Of a stretch of 64,000 nt of DNA, positions 1-11,003 are shown one piece after another. The notes beneath the pieces were generated by a model that worked only from the letters and a program-made list of their open reading frames with translations, was not told where the DNA came from and ran no database searches. The translations under genes were made by a program, and so were the position numbers. Position 1 is the stretch's first letter. Each line of letters begins with the position of its first letter. The stretch covers positions 27,424,942 through 27,488,941 of the forward strand of contig NC_080078.1 in the NCBI RefSeq assembly GCF_949987535.1. The letters run 5' to 3'. The stretch is from Balaenoptera acutorostrata. Lineage: Eukaryota; Chordata; Mammalia; Artiodactyla; Balaenopteridae.

Positions 1-149
1 GAAAGAGTGGCTTGAAATAATCCTGCAGAGGTGGCAGGGACCTTCAGGCAAATCTTTGCAAAATTTTGTTCTATTTTCAGACAAAAACTAGTGAAGGGTT
101 TTCGATAGGTCAGTTGCACTATCAGATTTGACATTCTAAAGATCTCATG

Positions 150-335
150 TTGACTTGCTTATCTTGGGAAAATTACTCTTCTAAGCTTCAGTTTCTACAT
201 CTATAAATCATAGGAAAAAAATCTGTGTTATAGAGTTTGAGAAAATCATTTGAGGTAAGTGATATCTATAAATACTTATCCCTGAGTCTGTCTGGCATGT
301 CATAAACATTTATAAATAAAACTAATATTATTTTT
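150..335 (+). repeat. MIR-like SINE fragment
   Basis: The stretch matches the MIR core: a 'cttcagtttctacatctataaat' type segment (CTCAGTTTCCTCATCTGTAAA in the family) followed by a diverged tail. It is an old tRNA-derived SINE fossil without target duplications or expected function. Confidence 0.55.
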
Positions 336-469
336 TGTGCATATTCATTCAAGTTATTCTTTTTTCATGGGTTTAAGCAGTAGTTTTGTAGGTTCTTCAT
401 ATGAAAAATATACCCTTCTCATAAAGATCATTCCTAGACCCATATGTATACTTTTGGGAGTGGAACCTT

Positions 470-700
470 CTTACATTGTTGGCTTTTGGGAAACCTATTG
501 ATTTCTGTATATTTATCTTGTATCCAGCCATCTTACTGAACTCTTTTATGAATTCCTATATTTCTTCAGCTAATTCTTTTTATTTTCCTGGTTATTCAAT
601 CACGTTTGCACACACTGTTTATTTCCTTTTCAAACCATTATTTGTGAATTACCTTCAACTTGAATTTATTTGGAGGATAATATTTATCCTTGGAATCCAA
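470..700 (-). pseudogene. L1 ORF2 reverse-transcriptase-domain fragment
   Basis: Read on the minus strand, the stretch near 485-560 encodes the L1 reverse-transcriptase motif EFIKEFSKMAGYKINIQKS, which is strongly diagnostic of LINE-1 ORF2. The flanks are diverged and the reading frame is not maintained, so this is a decayed L1 internal fragment with no 3' end nearby. Confidence 0.65.
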
Positions 701-1138
701 GCCAGAATTGCATATTACAAATAGATTTCTTGGTGGAGAAGTGACCCACAGTTTAAATTACCTCTGAAGTTGAATAGGATGGTAATTGCAATGATTGCAC
801 AAGACACCATTTAGAAATTAAAAGTTGGATATTTAACTTACCAGGTGGAATAGAAAACAGGTTATTATGTGTATGGTTGAGTTTAATGGGCTGTCTATAC
901 AACCTCCACATTCCCTATGTATAATCATGTATTTATTCTGTCTTGAACTAAGGAAAGGTCAGAGAGGTTTAATTACATACCTCTTCCCCTCACACCTTAC
1001 TGTTGATCTGGAATATAAAATAGGTCTTGATTTCTAGAATTGCTGACTATGCTTGTCACTAAATAAACATTATGTATATTTAAATGCAACGAACAGCATA
1101 TAGAGGGCATATAGTTCTAGTGCAGTTCCTGACATATA
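701..1138. other. Single-copy sequence, nothing recognised
   Basis: AT-rich sequence without a repeat signature, splice-bounded open frame or RNA gene that I can support. Confidence 0.4.
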
Positions 1139-1143
1139 ATAGG

Positions 1144-1504
1144 TGCTATAGACTGAATATTTGTGTTCCCCCCAGAACTTATATGTTGAAATACTAACCC
1201 CCAATGTGTTTAGGAGTTGGCATTTGGGGAGGTGATTAGGTCATGAGGATGGAGTCCTCGTGAATAGGATTTGTGCTCTTTAAAGGAGGCTCCAGAGAGC
1301 TCTCACACCTTTTTCCATCACATGAGGACACAGTGAGAAGACAACTGTCTATGAACCAGGAAGCAGGCTCTTACCAGACACTGAATATGCCAGTGGCTTG
1401 ATCTTGAGCTTCCCAGTCTCCAGAACTGTGAGGAATAAATGTTTGTTGTTTAAGCCACCTAGTATATGAGATTTTTGTTATAGTAGCCTGAACTGACTAT
1501 GACG
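1144..1504 (+). mobile_element. MST-like LTR (ERVL-MaLR), solo
   Basis: It starts with TGCTATAGACTGAAT and carries the MaLR hallmarks in order: an 'accccCAATGTG' block, 'aggtgattaggtcatgagg', 'acatgaggacacagtgaga', 'ctccagaactgtgagg', an AATAAA signal and 'gtttaagccacc'. A 5 bp target duplication, atagg, flanks it at 1139-1143 and 1505-1509, the size expected for ERVL-class integration. No internal viral sequence follows, so it is a solo LTR. Confidence 0.8.
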
Positions 1505-1879
1505 ATAGGATACAATACACATAGCTTTCTGTCTCCTCTCTTTTAAACGCATATGTCCAAGGACTATAGCCCCGTAATTTCAATCCCCTAATTTAAGTTC
1601 TTCCCATGCTCTACTAAGCCTACATAGTCTGCCTCCTGTCTCCTTTCCATCCTCCTTTTCTACTACTTTCTCCTTGCTTCCCTCACTCCAGCCTCAAAGA
1701 TCTTGATCTTCCTTAAGCCTTTGAAATTTGAATGAATGAATGTTACAACCTCTAGCACATAATTTGTGATGATAAACAATAAAATGATCATGGCTTGAAT
1801 TAGCAGTATCTGACACCACATGCTGATATTTCCTGGTCTGGGGGACCCCTGGGAAGCTGAAATTTTAAAGCTTAGGGAT
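1505..1879. other. Spacer between two LTRs, nothing recognised
   Basis: The 375 bp between the two MST-like LTRs shows no similarity to retroviral internal sequence and no repeat I can name, so the LTRs are independent insertions rather than a provirus pair. Confidence 0.45.
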
Positions 1880-2246
1880 TGTTAAGGACCAAATTGCGTC
1901 CCTTCCAAATTCATATGTTGAGGTCTTAACCTCTAATATGACTGTATTTGGAGATATGGACTGTGAAGAGGAGTTAAGGTTAAATTAAGGTCATAGGAGT
2001 TGATAGTGCTGGTGCCTTATAAGAAGAGGGAGATCTACTAGAGCTCTCTCTCTCCCCACAATGTGAGGACACAGAGGAATGGTGGTTGTCTGCAAGCCAG
2101 GAGGAAAGCCCTTACCAGGAATTGAATGGGCTGGCACCTTGATTTTAGACTTCCCAGCCTCCAGAACTGTAAGGAGATAAATTTCTGTTGTTTAAGCCAT
2201 CCAGTCTATGGTATTTTGTTATGGCAGTCCTAGCTGACTAATACCA
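1880..2246 (+). mobile_element. MST-like LTR (ERVL-MaLR), second copy
   Basis: It begins tgttaaggacc and keeps the MaLR order: 'ttcatatgttgagg', 'ccttataagaagaggg', 'gtgaggacacag', 'ctgcaagccagg', 'ccagcctccagaactgt', a degraded poly(A) signal, and 'ggtattttgttatggcag' with a GACTAATAC end. It is clearly diverged from the copy at 1144. I could not find a clean target duplication. Confidence 0.75.
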
Positions 2247-2986
2247 ACATACAGAGATGTTTATAAATGGTTCATGTACCCTTCCAGCCCACTGAGAAGA
2301 AGTCTGGAACATAGGAGTAACTGTGATTTTAATAGTTAAGAAAACAGACTTGGGATTCAGTCTGCTCCAAATGCAACATGTCCTCTCTGAACCAGTGGCT
2401 ACCTGGATCGTGGTCTTTTTTGGTGAGTTGCAGATGTGGGATAGAGTGAGCAAAATAACTGATGTCTCTTGAGGCCTCATCCAGAAACTGACACACTGTC
2501 ACTTATGTTCAATTCCAGTGGACAAAGAAGGCCATACCGCCAAGTCACTAACAGTAAGATGGGGAAATGTACTCCACCCACTATCATGGAGGTAGTCATG
2601 TTATATCAAAGGGTATAGAATTCTAATACAGGGAGGGCATGAAGAATAGTAAACAATGATTCAATCTACCAGAGTTGTTTTATTACTACTATTATCACTT
2701 GAGAATGAAGCCAACATAGAGGAAAATAGCCAAGAGATGAAGAGAATAGGCATTGATGACTTTATTTGACTCCTGAAGCTTGACCTTCCCTTGAGATTTT
2801 CAATAAGTGAGCCAAAAGACCAGATTTTGTTTTAACTTAAGCTGGTTAGAGTTGGATTTATATCCTTTGCTCTTGGAAGAATCCTAAGGATTAAAAAAAA
2901 ATGTAGGGTAGAAAAGAATTCATTATTCTAGCAGAGTAATAGATAAGTAGTAAGTTAGTTGATTAGATTATAGTTTATAAAATATT
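2247..2986. other. Mostly single-copy sequence
   Basis: No coding exon is visible. The part near 2330-2400 ('agttaagaaaacagacttgg') faintly resembles a MIR 5' region, but the match is too short to call. Confidence 0.35.
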
Positions 2987-2997
2987 TATATACTCTT

Positions 2998-3334
2998 TTT
3001 TTTTTAGCTACTTTATTTATTTATTTTCTTTTTATTTTTTATTTTTTTTGGCTGTGTTGGGTCTTCGGTTCGTGCGAGGGCTTTCTCCAGTTACGGCAAG
3101 TGGGGGCCACTCTTCATCGCGGTGCAGGGACCGCTCTTCATCGCGGTGCGCAGGCCTTTCACTATCGCGGCCCCTCCCGTTGCGGGGCACAGGCTCCAGA
3201 CGCGCAGGCTCAGTAGTTGTGGCTCACGGGCCCAGCTGCTCCGTGGCATGTGGGATCTTCCCAGACCAGGGCTCGAACCCGTGTCCCCTGCATTAGCAGG
3301 CAGATTCTCAACCACTGCGCCACCAGGGAAGCCC
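2998..3334 (-). mobile_element. CHR-type tRNA-derived SINE with internal 24 bp duplication
   Basis: A full-length minus-strand copy: T-rich tail at the left, body, and the tRNA-like head ending 'caccagggaagccc' at the right. Target duplication tatatactctt flanks it at 2987-2997 and 3335-3345. The body contains a tandem repeat: ctcttcatcgcggtgc at 3110-3125 recurs at 3134-3149, giving a 24 bp period not seen in the other copies here. The high CpG content suggests a relatively young insertion. Confidence 0.95.
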
Positions 3335-3369
3335 TATATACTCTTGATAGAAGGGAAATACTCCTCACC

Positions 3370-3705
3370 CACTGATGTTGAGTGTGGCATGAAATTTGTT
3401 TTGGCCCATAAATTGTGGGTGGAAGAGATAGTGTGAATTTCCAAGCTTAGGCATTCAGAGATGCTGTGTATATTTTCTCATTTCCTGGGAGTTTCCCATC
3501 CTTGCCATGAGAAGAACATATGCTGGGGAGTCACTGCTCCTAGGACAAGAGACACATGAGGTGATGACCTGAATCTGGACCAGCTGAGCTCTGTCTAGAT
3601 TAGCCAAACACAGTCAATCTAAGATGTATGAGTGAGAGATAAATGTTTCTTGTTGAATTGAGGTCATGGGGTTGTTTGTTATGCAGCAAGAGATGACTGA
3701 AATGA
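3370..3705 (+). mobile_element. Old LTR-like repeat, 3' part
   Basis: The segment has the MLT1-type 3' arrangement: 'ccatgagaagaacatatgctggg', 'cagctgagctctgtctagat', 'gagagataaatgtttcttgttg' and 'ggggttgtttgttatgcagca'. The order and spacing suggest an ancient ERVL-MaLR LTR. The SINE at 2998 lies just upstream. The subfamily is not assigned. Confidence 0.5.
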
Positions 3706-4192
3706 GCAACATTTCCCAAACTTTGATGGTGGAATCCTTTTCTATTCATGGAGAAGTTTCTAAGACAAGTTTGAGCCTTTTCAGTTTGGAGAAATGATGG
3801 TCTGCTTATCTTTCGAACAATCCTACATAAATATCACTTCACTCCCCAAGGCGTTTGGTGAGAGTTGGACAGGAAAAAAGTCCTACTTAGGGTTTAAATT
3901 AAATTGCTTTTTAAAAATTATAGAAAAATCAATCAAATACAAAAATTTGTATTTCTTTCTAAAATTACTATGAACTTGAGTAGGAAGGGGAAGGAAAGAT
4001 GAGACTCAGCCATATACTTTTAGTTTGCCAATTAGCAAGATTATACTCTCTCTGGGAAGTGGTTACTGGCAAGGGTTTAGTGGCTCAATAATGTCAGAGT
4101 TGATATCTTTGCAATTCTCTTGCCTTTTTCTTCATAATCGCAAGGTGACTCCAGCTCCAGCCATATAATATTCAAGGCCAACTTCTTGTATA
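3706..4192. other. Single-copy sequence, nothing recognised
   Basis: No repeat family, promoter or coding signal that I can support was found between the LTR-like repeat and the next SINE. Confidence 0.4.
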
Positions 4193-4470
4193 CTTTTTTT
4201 AAAAATAAATTTATTTATTTATTTGTTTATTTTTGGCTGCATTGGATCTTTGTTGCTGCATGCAGGCTTCTCATTGCAGTGGCTTCTCTTTATTGCAGAG
4301 CACGGGCTCAAGACGTGCAAGCTTCAGTAGTTGTGGCACGCGGGCTCAATAGTTGTGGTGCACAGGCTTAGTTGCTCTGTGGCATGTGGGATCTTCCCAG
4401 ACCAGGGCTTGAACCTGTGTCACCTGCATTGGCAGGCAGATTCTTAACCACCGCACCACGAGGGAAGTCC
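4193..4470 (-). mobile_element. CHR-type SINE
   Basis: Minus-strand copy with a T-rich/TTTA tail near 4195-4230, the CHR body, and the head 'ccgcaccacgagggaagtcc'. Possible target duplication is imperfect (tatactttttt on the left, tctactttttg on the right). Many CpG sites have decayed to TG/CA, so it is older than the copy at 2998. Confidence 0.9.
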
Positions 4471-5144
4471 TCTACTTTTTGATTATAAAAACAAAATCTT
4501 TCCCATAAGATCTACTTGGTACTTTTCCACTTATGTCTGAATCATGTCACATGACTACCTCTCCCTGCAAGAGAGTCTGGGAAGTCAAGTAACTAACATT
4601 TCCAGGCTCCGTAGTGGGACATGGCAAGAGATGGAAAAAGTGAGTTGTGAAAGTCTATTGGTGCAGTCAATCAACTGACTGTTGTTATAAAAATTGGAAT
4701 TTTTACCACTACTTCAAGCCCCTTGGAGAACATTCTGGGGAGGAAGCTTGCATCCTTATTGCCATTGCTCAGATATTCTTCCCTGTGGGTGGAGAAGTAG
4801 CTTATCTGGTTACTGAGAATGATGAAGATGTGTTTCCTTGTGTATGGTCTCTGCCTGCAGGCAAAGCATGTTTTCCTTCTTTCTTTCCTCTTGTTATCCC
4901 CCCTGCTATTTTCCACCTGCTCTGCTTAAGCAAAGGTAGAAAGAGGCAGAAACCTTGGATGCAAGCAAAGCAATCAGATCCAGTTACCATTAAGAAGGCT
5001 GGTGCTCTGATACTACCTAGCTCACAATTTTTAATTGGATCAAATTTTTTGGGTAGAGAAGAGCACCCCCAGACCCAAGCACCTCACTTTTTATGTTTTA
5101 CCAGTTTATACGACAATTTCACATCCATTTAGCAATAACTTTAT
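4471..5144. other. No supported gene; possible LTR debris
   Basis: The piece at about 4530-4640 ('catgtcacatgactacctc...gagagtctgggaag') resembles the antisense side of an old LTR family seen again near 34150 and 36700. The remainder looks single-copy. A 161-codon open frame at 4647-5132 has no recognisable domain. Confidence 0.35.
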
Positions 5145-5290
5145 GAGTTTGGCATTGCAGGAGTTATTTAACCTCACTTTACAAATGAGGAAACTGAGCC
5201 TGGAAAGTGCAAGTGAGATACACCCAGCTAGCGTTGGCATAGCCAGGACTCAAGCCTGCTCTTTCTGCTTCAGTGTGTGACCCTGCTATT
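5145..5290 (-). repeat. MIR fragment
   Basis: The reverse MIR core is clear: 'ttacaaatgaggaaactgagcc' followed by 'ggactcaagcctgctctttctgct' in the expected order. It is an ancient SINE fossil. Confidence 0.75.
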
Positions 5291-5743
5291 CCTGTGGCAT
5301 TTATTCTACCTTCCCTTTGTGCAGTCTCTTCAATTCTGCTCATCCTGTAGTATCTGTTTTCGCATCCTGTTGTCAACCATCCTGAATTCCCCTCCAGCCC
5401 AGGAGAGCAAAGTCTCAGCAATCGGTCAATGCTAATATGCCAGCAATTTCCCAGAGCTTTGTTGTTGAGGAGCCTGTCTTGATTTATCATTCTAAGTGTG
5501 TTGCTTAGGCAACATTGATTAACGATCAGTTTCTACATTACAAAGTAATCATAGGGCCTGTTGAAACTGTTCAGGAAGCAGAAGCAGCCTTTGAGTAGGT
5601 ATGAAATGTTCAGCCTTTTACTAGATTGCCTGGGGCTGCCACTCTGCAGTCTTTTAGTTGATGCTACACTGACTCTATATTTGAGTTTCCAGACTTCTTA
5701 AAGGGATATTGGCGATCAGGTTACAGGTTTCTGCTTGGTTGTC
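5291..5743. other. Single-copy sequence, nothing recognised
   Basis: No repeat or coding signal that I can support. Confidence 0.4.
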
Positions 5744-5756
5744 TATGAGTGCATTT

Positions 5757-5845
5757 TTTTGTTTGTTTTTTTAAATTTTATTTTACATTGGAGTATTTGA
5801 TTTACAATGTTGTGTTAGTTTCAGGTGTACAGCAAATTGATTCAG

Positions 5846-5907
<62 letters not shown>

Positions 5908-6202
5908 ATACATACATATAATATTCTTTTTCTGATTCTTTTCCCATTTAGGTTATTACAAAATATTGAGTAGAGTTTCCTGTACTATACAGTAGGTCCT
6001 TGTTGATTATCTATTGATTATCTATAGTAGTGTGTATATGTTAAACCTAATTTATCCTCTCCCTTTTCCCGTTTGGTAACCATAAGTTTGTTTTCAAAGT
6101 CTGTGAGTCTGTTTCTGTTTTGTATATAGGTCATTTGTATCATTATTTTCGATTCCACATATAAGTGATATATGATATTTGTCTTCCTCTGTCTGACTTA
6201 CT
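5757..6202 (-). mobile_element. 5'-truncated L1, 3' end, with TA microsatellite
   Basis: The minus strand carries the artiodactyl/cetacean L1 3' end: 'acattggagtatttgatttacaatg', 'tcaggtgtacagcaaattgattcag', the microsatellite, 'ctgtactatacagtaggtcc' and 'gattccacatataagtgat'. A target duplication tatgagtgc(a/g)ttt at 5744-5756 and 6203-6215 brackets it. The element is only about 450 bp, typical of a truncated L1 insertion. Confidence 0.9.
5848..5920. repeat. (TA)n with (TACA)n edge
   Basis: About 25 TA dinucleotides run from 5848 to about 5898, then a short CA/CATA tract. It sits exactly where this L1 family has a short TA-rich stretch after the 'gattcag' motif, so the L1 probably seeded it. 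Confidence 0.95.
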
Positions 6203-6499
6203 TATGAGTGCGTTTTGGAGCAGGGTGTTGCCAAGCGTAGTAGCATAGTTTTTGGCTCTCTGTTCTTTTTTTTCTAGTGGCAAGCAATGCCTAGCACACA
6301 GCAGATGCTTAAATGTTTGTTGAACAAATGAATTAATTAGTGGACCTTTGGGTAGTATGTACATCTTTCTCAGCCTTGGCTGGTCACCACCTTTTGTAGG
6401 TTTCCTGGACATTCACATGTACTGAAAGGATTCCAAGAGGCTCCCTGATTCTACAATGCTTGGGTAGCATCCATTCAGCTTGAAAAATTCCTAGAAGGC

Positions 6500-6755
6500 G
6501 GCAATAGAGCACTCTTGTTAGTCACCTCTGAGTTCCAATGGCCTGGGTTTGAATCCTGCCTCTCCCTTCCTAGCTCAGTAACTTTAGGCAAGTTTTTACC
6601 CAACTGAGCCTCAGTTTCTTCATCTGTAAAATAGGAATTATATGGTCAACCCCTTCTTCATGAATAGCGCAAGATTAAATGAATATAATGCGGGTTGAAT
6701 ATTTAGCACATTGCCTGTCATCTAGTAAGTCCTTAGTGATTATTAGCTCTTATTT
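6500..6755 (+). repeat. MIR SINE, near full length
   Basis: The order 'cctgggtttgaatcctgcctc', 'agctcagtaactttaggcaag', 'cctcagtttcttcatctgtaaa' and 'gcacattgcctgtcatctagtaag' follows the MIR consensus almost end to end. Confidence 0.85.
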
Positions 6756-7309
6756 CTGTTCGACTCAGGATTTAGTGAAGAGAACCTTAAGGCTAGCTGA
6801 GAATGACTGAATTCACCCATAGAATGAGAACTTAATAGAGTTTGCTATAGAATTAGTTCAGGTCAAATATTTACAATAATCATGAAAGGAAGTACAGAGG
6901 GATTACCAAGGCAATTAGCCTAATGTGGCTAAGAGAGTAGAGTTTACTCTTGTTGGTTTGGAGCTTGCCCTTCTTGTGTCCAACACGCTCTGCTGATCCT
7001 ATTTGCATTTCTCTCTCTGTTCTTGGACCTCCTGGTCTGTACTGTGATAGTGCTTTGGGCTTGTTTTTTTCTGGACATTCGTTTTCAGTCTCTGCTTTGG
7101 CAATTTGTCAGACTTTGATTTCTAATAAGAAGGACTTTATCAACCATATTCCCAGAGACCTGGCTTCCCTCCCATTCACTCTGCAAAGTGCCTGTGATAT
7201 TTGCCCAGGAAAGTTTTCAGTTTTTCTTCTGGCTCATTTCTACAGCTCTTAGTCTCATCCCAATCTTGGGACTTACACTTTTTTTTTTCTTGAGTTTGGC
7301 ATATGTTTA
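6756..7309. other. Single-copy sequence, nothing recognised
   Basis: No supported feature. The open frame at 6950-7252 is hydrophobic by composition and has no recognisable domain. Confidence 0.4.
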
Positions 7310-7930
7310 CAGCTATATCATCCAAACTCCTATCAAAATATTGAGCATTTTCATCATCCTAGAAAGACTTCACACCCATTTTCAGTCAATCTCTCTTCTC
7401 TTCAAAGGCAACTGTTCTGCTTTTTATCTTTATAGATTAGTTTCGTATGCTCTTGAACTTCTTTTGCTCAGTATTCTGTCTGTGAGATTTATCCTTGTTG
7501 CATGGGTTAGAAGTTCATTCCTTTTTATTGCTCAGTAGTGTTCCATTATATGAATATCTTGTGATTTATTTATCCATTCTTGTATTGATAAACATTTGGA
7601 TTATTTCCAGTTTTTAACTATTAGGAATGAAGCTGCAATTAACATTCTTTTACAAGAATTTTTGTGGACATATGTTTTTATTTACTTTTATGGAAATAGA
7701 AGTCGAATTGTTGAATCATCAAGGAAATGAATGTTTATAGGAATTGTCAACCTGTTTTCCCAACTGCCTGTTCCATTTTGTACTTCCTTGAACTTCAGTT
7801 GCTTGGCACCCTCACCAGCACTTAGTGTGCTCAGTCCTTTTTATTTTAGCCATTTGAGTGGATTATGACTAATAATGTTGACCATCATTTTATGTGCCTC
7901 GCACTTATAGCTAGTTAACATTTCTCCTAT
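7310..7930 (-). mobile_element. Ancient L1M-type 3' region
   Basis: On the plus strand the text reads like the antisense 3' part of old mammalian L1s: 'tattgctcagtagtgttccattatatg', 'tttatttatccattcttg', 'tttggattatttccagttttt', 'aggaatgaagctgcaattaacatt' and 'gtcaacctgttttcccaactgcc'. It is heavily diverged with no clear target duplication. Confidence 0.65.
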
Positions 7931-8040
7931 TGACAGCAAGAGTAATTTTCCAACTGAGGTCTAAACTGAACTCTGGTTTCCCCATGACTCCAGGTAATGG
8001 ATATCACCCAGTTCCCTGGGTAACTTCACTAAACACCCCG

Positions 8041-8516
8041 TGATAGTTAATTTTGTGTCAGCTTGAGTGGGCCATGGGGTTGCCCAGACATTTGGTCAAA
8101 CATTATTCTGGGTATGTCTGTGTGTGTGTTTTTGGATGAGATTAACATTTAAATTGGTAAACTGAGTAAAGCAGATTGCACTACCTAATGTGGGTTGACC
8201 TCATCAAATCAGTGGAAGGCCTGAATAGTACAAAAGGCTGACCCTTCTATGAGTAAGAGGGAAGTCCTCCTGCTTGACTGCCTTTGAGATGGGACATCAA
8301 TTGTTTCCTCCTTTCACACTTGAACTGAAACATTGGCTTGTCCTGTGTCTCTGCTGGAACTTGTAACTTCAGCTCTTCTTGGGTCCCCAGCTTGCCAACT
8401 GCAGATCTTGGGATTTGTCAGTCTCCATAATCACATGAGCAAATTTCTTATAATAAATCTCTTTATATCTATATATCCTATCAATTCTCTTTCCCTTCAG
8501 AACTGTGGCTAATACA
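8041..8516 (-). mobile_element. MLT2-like ERVL solo LTR
   Basis: Starts tgatagttaattttgtgtca and ends gtggctaatacata, which matches the reverse complement of the MLT2 LTR group as I recall it. Internal landmarks are 'gacatttggtcaaacattattctgggt', 'gagtaaagcagattgcact' and 'cagatcttgggatttgtcag'. Family assignment and strand are from memory; that it is an LTR-like dispersed repeat is more secure. Confidence 0.6.
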
Positions 8517-10072
8517 TACTCCTTCCCCTTTCACCATCTTCTCCCAAAGTGCCCCATTTTGGTTCTATTTCTGCACAAGCATTTATACATAACCCTGTGC
8601 TGGCTTTGTTAAGTAGGCCATAAACATGTGTTCAGTGCTTTCATTTAACATCTTTGGGATTGCAATTAAAATCCTTGCATAGAAGTTATCCAGAGTTATC
8701 ATAAGGCATTCAACGCAGCCATATTTGGAAGTAGTGACCTCCCATTAGCATCGCATGAGACATAACCACAGGGTGGTGGATTCCTGGCTTTACACTGTTG
8801 TTCTTTAATGATGTTTTCCAACTGAAAGATATGATCCGGTAACATAAAAATGAAAGGGCTCTTGCCCTCCTAATAGCAGAGTGACTAATAGAATAACTAT
8901 TAATGATAAACTTCCACAGAAGGAGAAGATTAAGGATGCTGAGGGATGCAGCAACACTGCAATAGAGATCCGTCTCCACACTCTGGGATGGGTGCAAACC
9001 TTGTTTTTTTCATGACGTGGACTCAAGCATAACATTCTGAAAGCAGAACTCCCATTAATCAAAATCCTGCGTGTAATGCCTCAGAGACTCAAAGGGCATG
9101 TTTCTTTCTTCCTCTCTCTTTCCAAACAACCTATTTATTTACTTGTTTGTCTACTAACCTATTCATTGATCTATTATTTTTATCTATTATTTATTTGTTT
9201 ACCTACTAGATATTTTCATTCATTTATTAATTTATTAATAAAAATGTATGGACTGAGTTACATCCCCACACTGGAGTAAAATATAGCTTCCCCCCTCTTA
9301 CTTTTTAAATTACACCTCATACTCCATACAAATTCAGTATCTTCTTTCTTGAGACATCTAACCCCTCCCCAGATTCTACATGATCCCCAGGGGGAGGCTG
9401 CTGGATTTAAAGGGGGCACTTGGGTTTCCAAATATAGGCAAAGAAAGAATTAGCCATTTGGAAACTAGCCCACCAGCTTGGTGCATCTTTTGTTCACAAC
9501 CGAGGGTCTTGTTTTGCCTGCAGCATGGTCTCCCACCACCCGTCTATTTTGCCCTCAGCTCGGCAACTGTTTCCACTGCTGGACTAAAATCAGTCTTTTG
9601 ACGTCTTCCCCGGGGCTTGATGTTGAGGCCAAATCACTGTTTCACTAGCCCTCATGGTGAGTATCCCCTGTACAGCCTTGGTATCTGTTTCTGGAAACTC
9701 ACCATCTCAGTGCATTCTGGAGATTCTGAAAGATTCATTATCATCATCAGAGAAGGGGTCACTCTTCATCTTTCTTTTCCCAAACACTCATGATCCTCTT
9801 GACGAATTTGCCCACATCCTCCCCAGCTGCCAGATGAAAGATATTGGAAGAGACAGCACTTGCCAGACCATGAGGGTCCCGTTACTCCTCCATCCGTGGT
9901 ATCAGGTGCCTGTGAACCTGAAACCTGCTCACTTAGGAGTTCAGAGAAGGCGCCGAGAGGATCTTCTCCAAGAAGTTCCCTGTGCCTACCTGGCCAAAGT
10001 AACTGCCTCTGATTCTCTTACTGCAACATCAAAGAAACAACTAACCATAACTTTGCTATGAAAGTAGTCCTT
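8517..10072. other. Single-copy region, no gene recognised
   Basis: About 1.55 kb without a clear repeat. 9110-9250 is an AT-rich 'tatttattta' low-complexity stretch. The 135-codon open frame at 9654-10061 lacks a recognisable domain, and I see no supporting splice or promoter context, so I do not call it a gene. Confidence 0.4.
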
Positions 10073-10077
10073 GTTCA

Positions 10078-10555
10078 TGTTAGAGACCCCAAGTTAGTGT
10101 GCTCGGTGCACGGTGAGGCCAAACAAATCGAAACATCAAAGTTTAGAGCAAGATTTATTGCAGGACCATGCAAGGAGATGGGTGGCTCATGCCCCCAAAT
10201 ACCCTGAACTCCCTGAAGGGTTTCAGCAAAGAATTTTTAAAGGCCAGGTGAGGGAAGGGGGTCACAGGGTATGTGACCAGCTCCTGCACGATTCTCTCAT
10301 TGGTTGATGGTGAGGTAACAGGGCAGTGGCACAGGGGGTTAACATTATCAGTTCTCAGGCTCCAGGAGGCCTGGGGGCTGTGAACTCATGGTCATCAAGT
10401 AGTAAACATCTTTCATTCTGGGCGGGGTGTTTCCCATCTGTAAAACAACTCAGGAAATGTGCATTAGCTACTGTTATCTAGATACTTCAGAGAGGATCTA
10501 CAGCAGAGGATGTGCGGGAAGACTGCCCTGGGAAGGCCCTATAGGGTCCTGCTCA
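10078..10555 (-). mobile_element. ERV solo LTR, antisense
   Basis: On the minus strand the LTR runs from TGAGCAGGACCC (at 10555) to an end in ...ACA at 10078. An antisense poly(A) signal (tttatt) lies at 10154-10159, and 'cattggttgatggtgaggtaac' gives a CCAAT-type block on the minus strand. The probable 5 bp target duplication is gttca (10073-10077) and gttta (10556-10560). The layout is typical of a gammaretrovirus-like LTR; no internal region is present. Confidence 0.65.
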
Positions 10556-10599
10556 GTTTACATTCATTGTATTGTAGGAGACTTAAGAACTACAGATGA

Positions 10600-10970
10600 A
10601 TAATGAGAGAAAGTAAAATCACTCAATCACCCATTATTCCACCATCTAGCGTTACCCAGCGTTGACCTTCCATGTGTATCATTTCAGTCTCTTCCATGTA
10701 CCTACACATACACGAGACTGAATTATCTGGCATTGTATCATAATCTGGTTTTTATTTTTTCACTTAAGAATACATTATTCATGAATCTATTCAAAGATAT
10801 TTATTGAGTGGCTACTATGTGCCAGGCACTGTTCTAGGCACTGGGCATACAGCAGTGGAAAAATTCCTGTCCTCAAGCATCTTGCTTTCTAAGTGCCCTG
10901 ATGGATAATAAATACAAGAAATAATTAAAATATGTTATTTTTCAAACAATAAAGATTAAAGGGAAAAATA
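10600..10970. repeat. Old LINE fragments (L1M-like, then L2-like)
   Basis: 10600-10790 resembles the antisense 3' part of an old L1M ('cacccattattccaccatctag', 'ctggtttttattttttcacttaa'). 10790-10970 has the LINE2-type string 'gtgccaggcactgttctaggc', then 'tgtcctcaagcatcttgc'. Both are short and diverged. Confidence 0.45.
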
Positions 10971-11003
10971 AAGGGGGGAAGGGGTATATGAAGAGTGCAT
11001 ATC

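Noticed and set aside
1144..2246. Two LTRs in the same orientation, possible provirus
   Set aside because: They are divergent, only 375 bp apart, have no retroviral sequence between them, and the first has its own target duplication.
4647..5132. 161-codon open frame
   Set aside because: Sequence looks random, with no domain or conserved motif, and there is an overlapping frame on the other strand.
9654..10061. 135-codon plus-strand open frame in repeat-poor DNA
   Set aside because: No recognisable domain, no Kozak or splice context I could support, and the length is within what chance gives in moderately GC-rich DNA.
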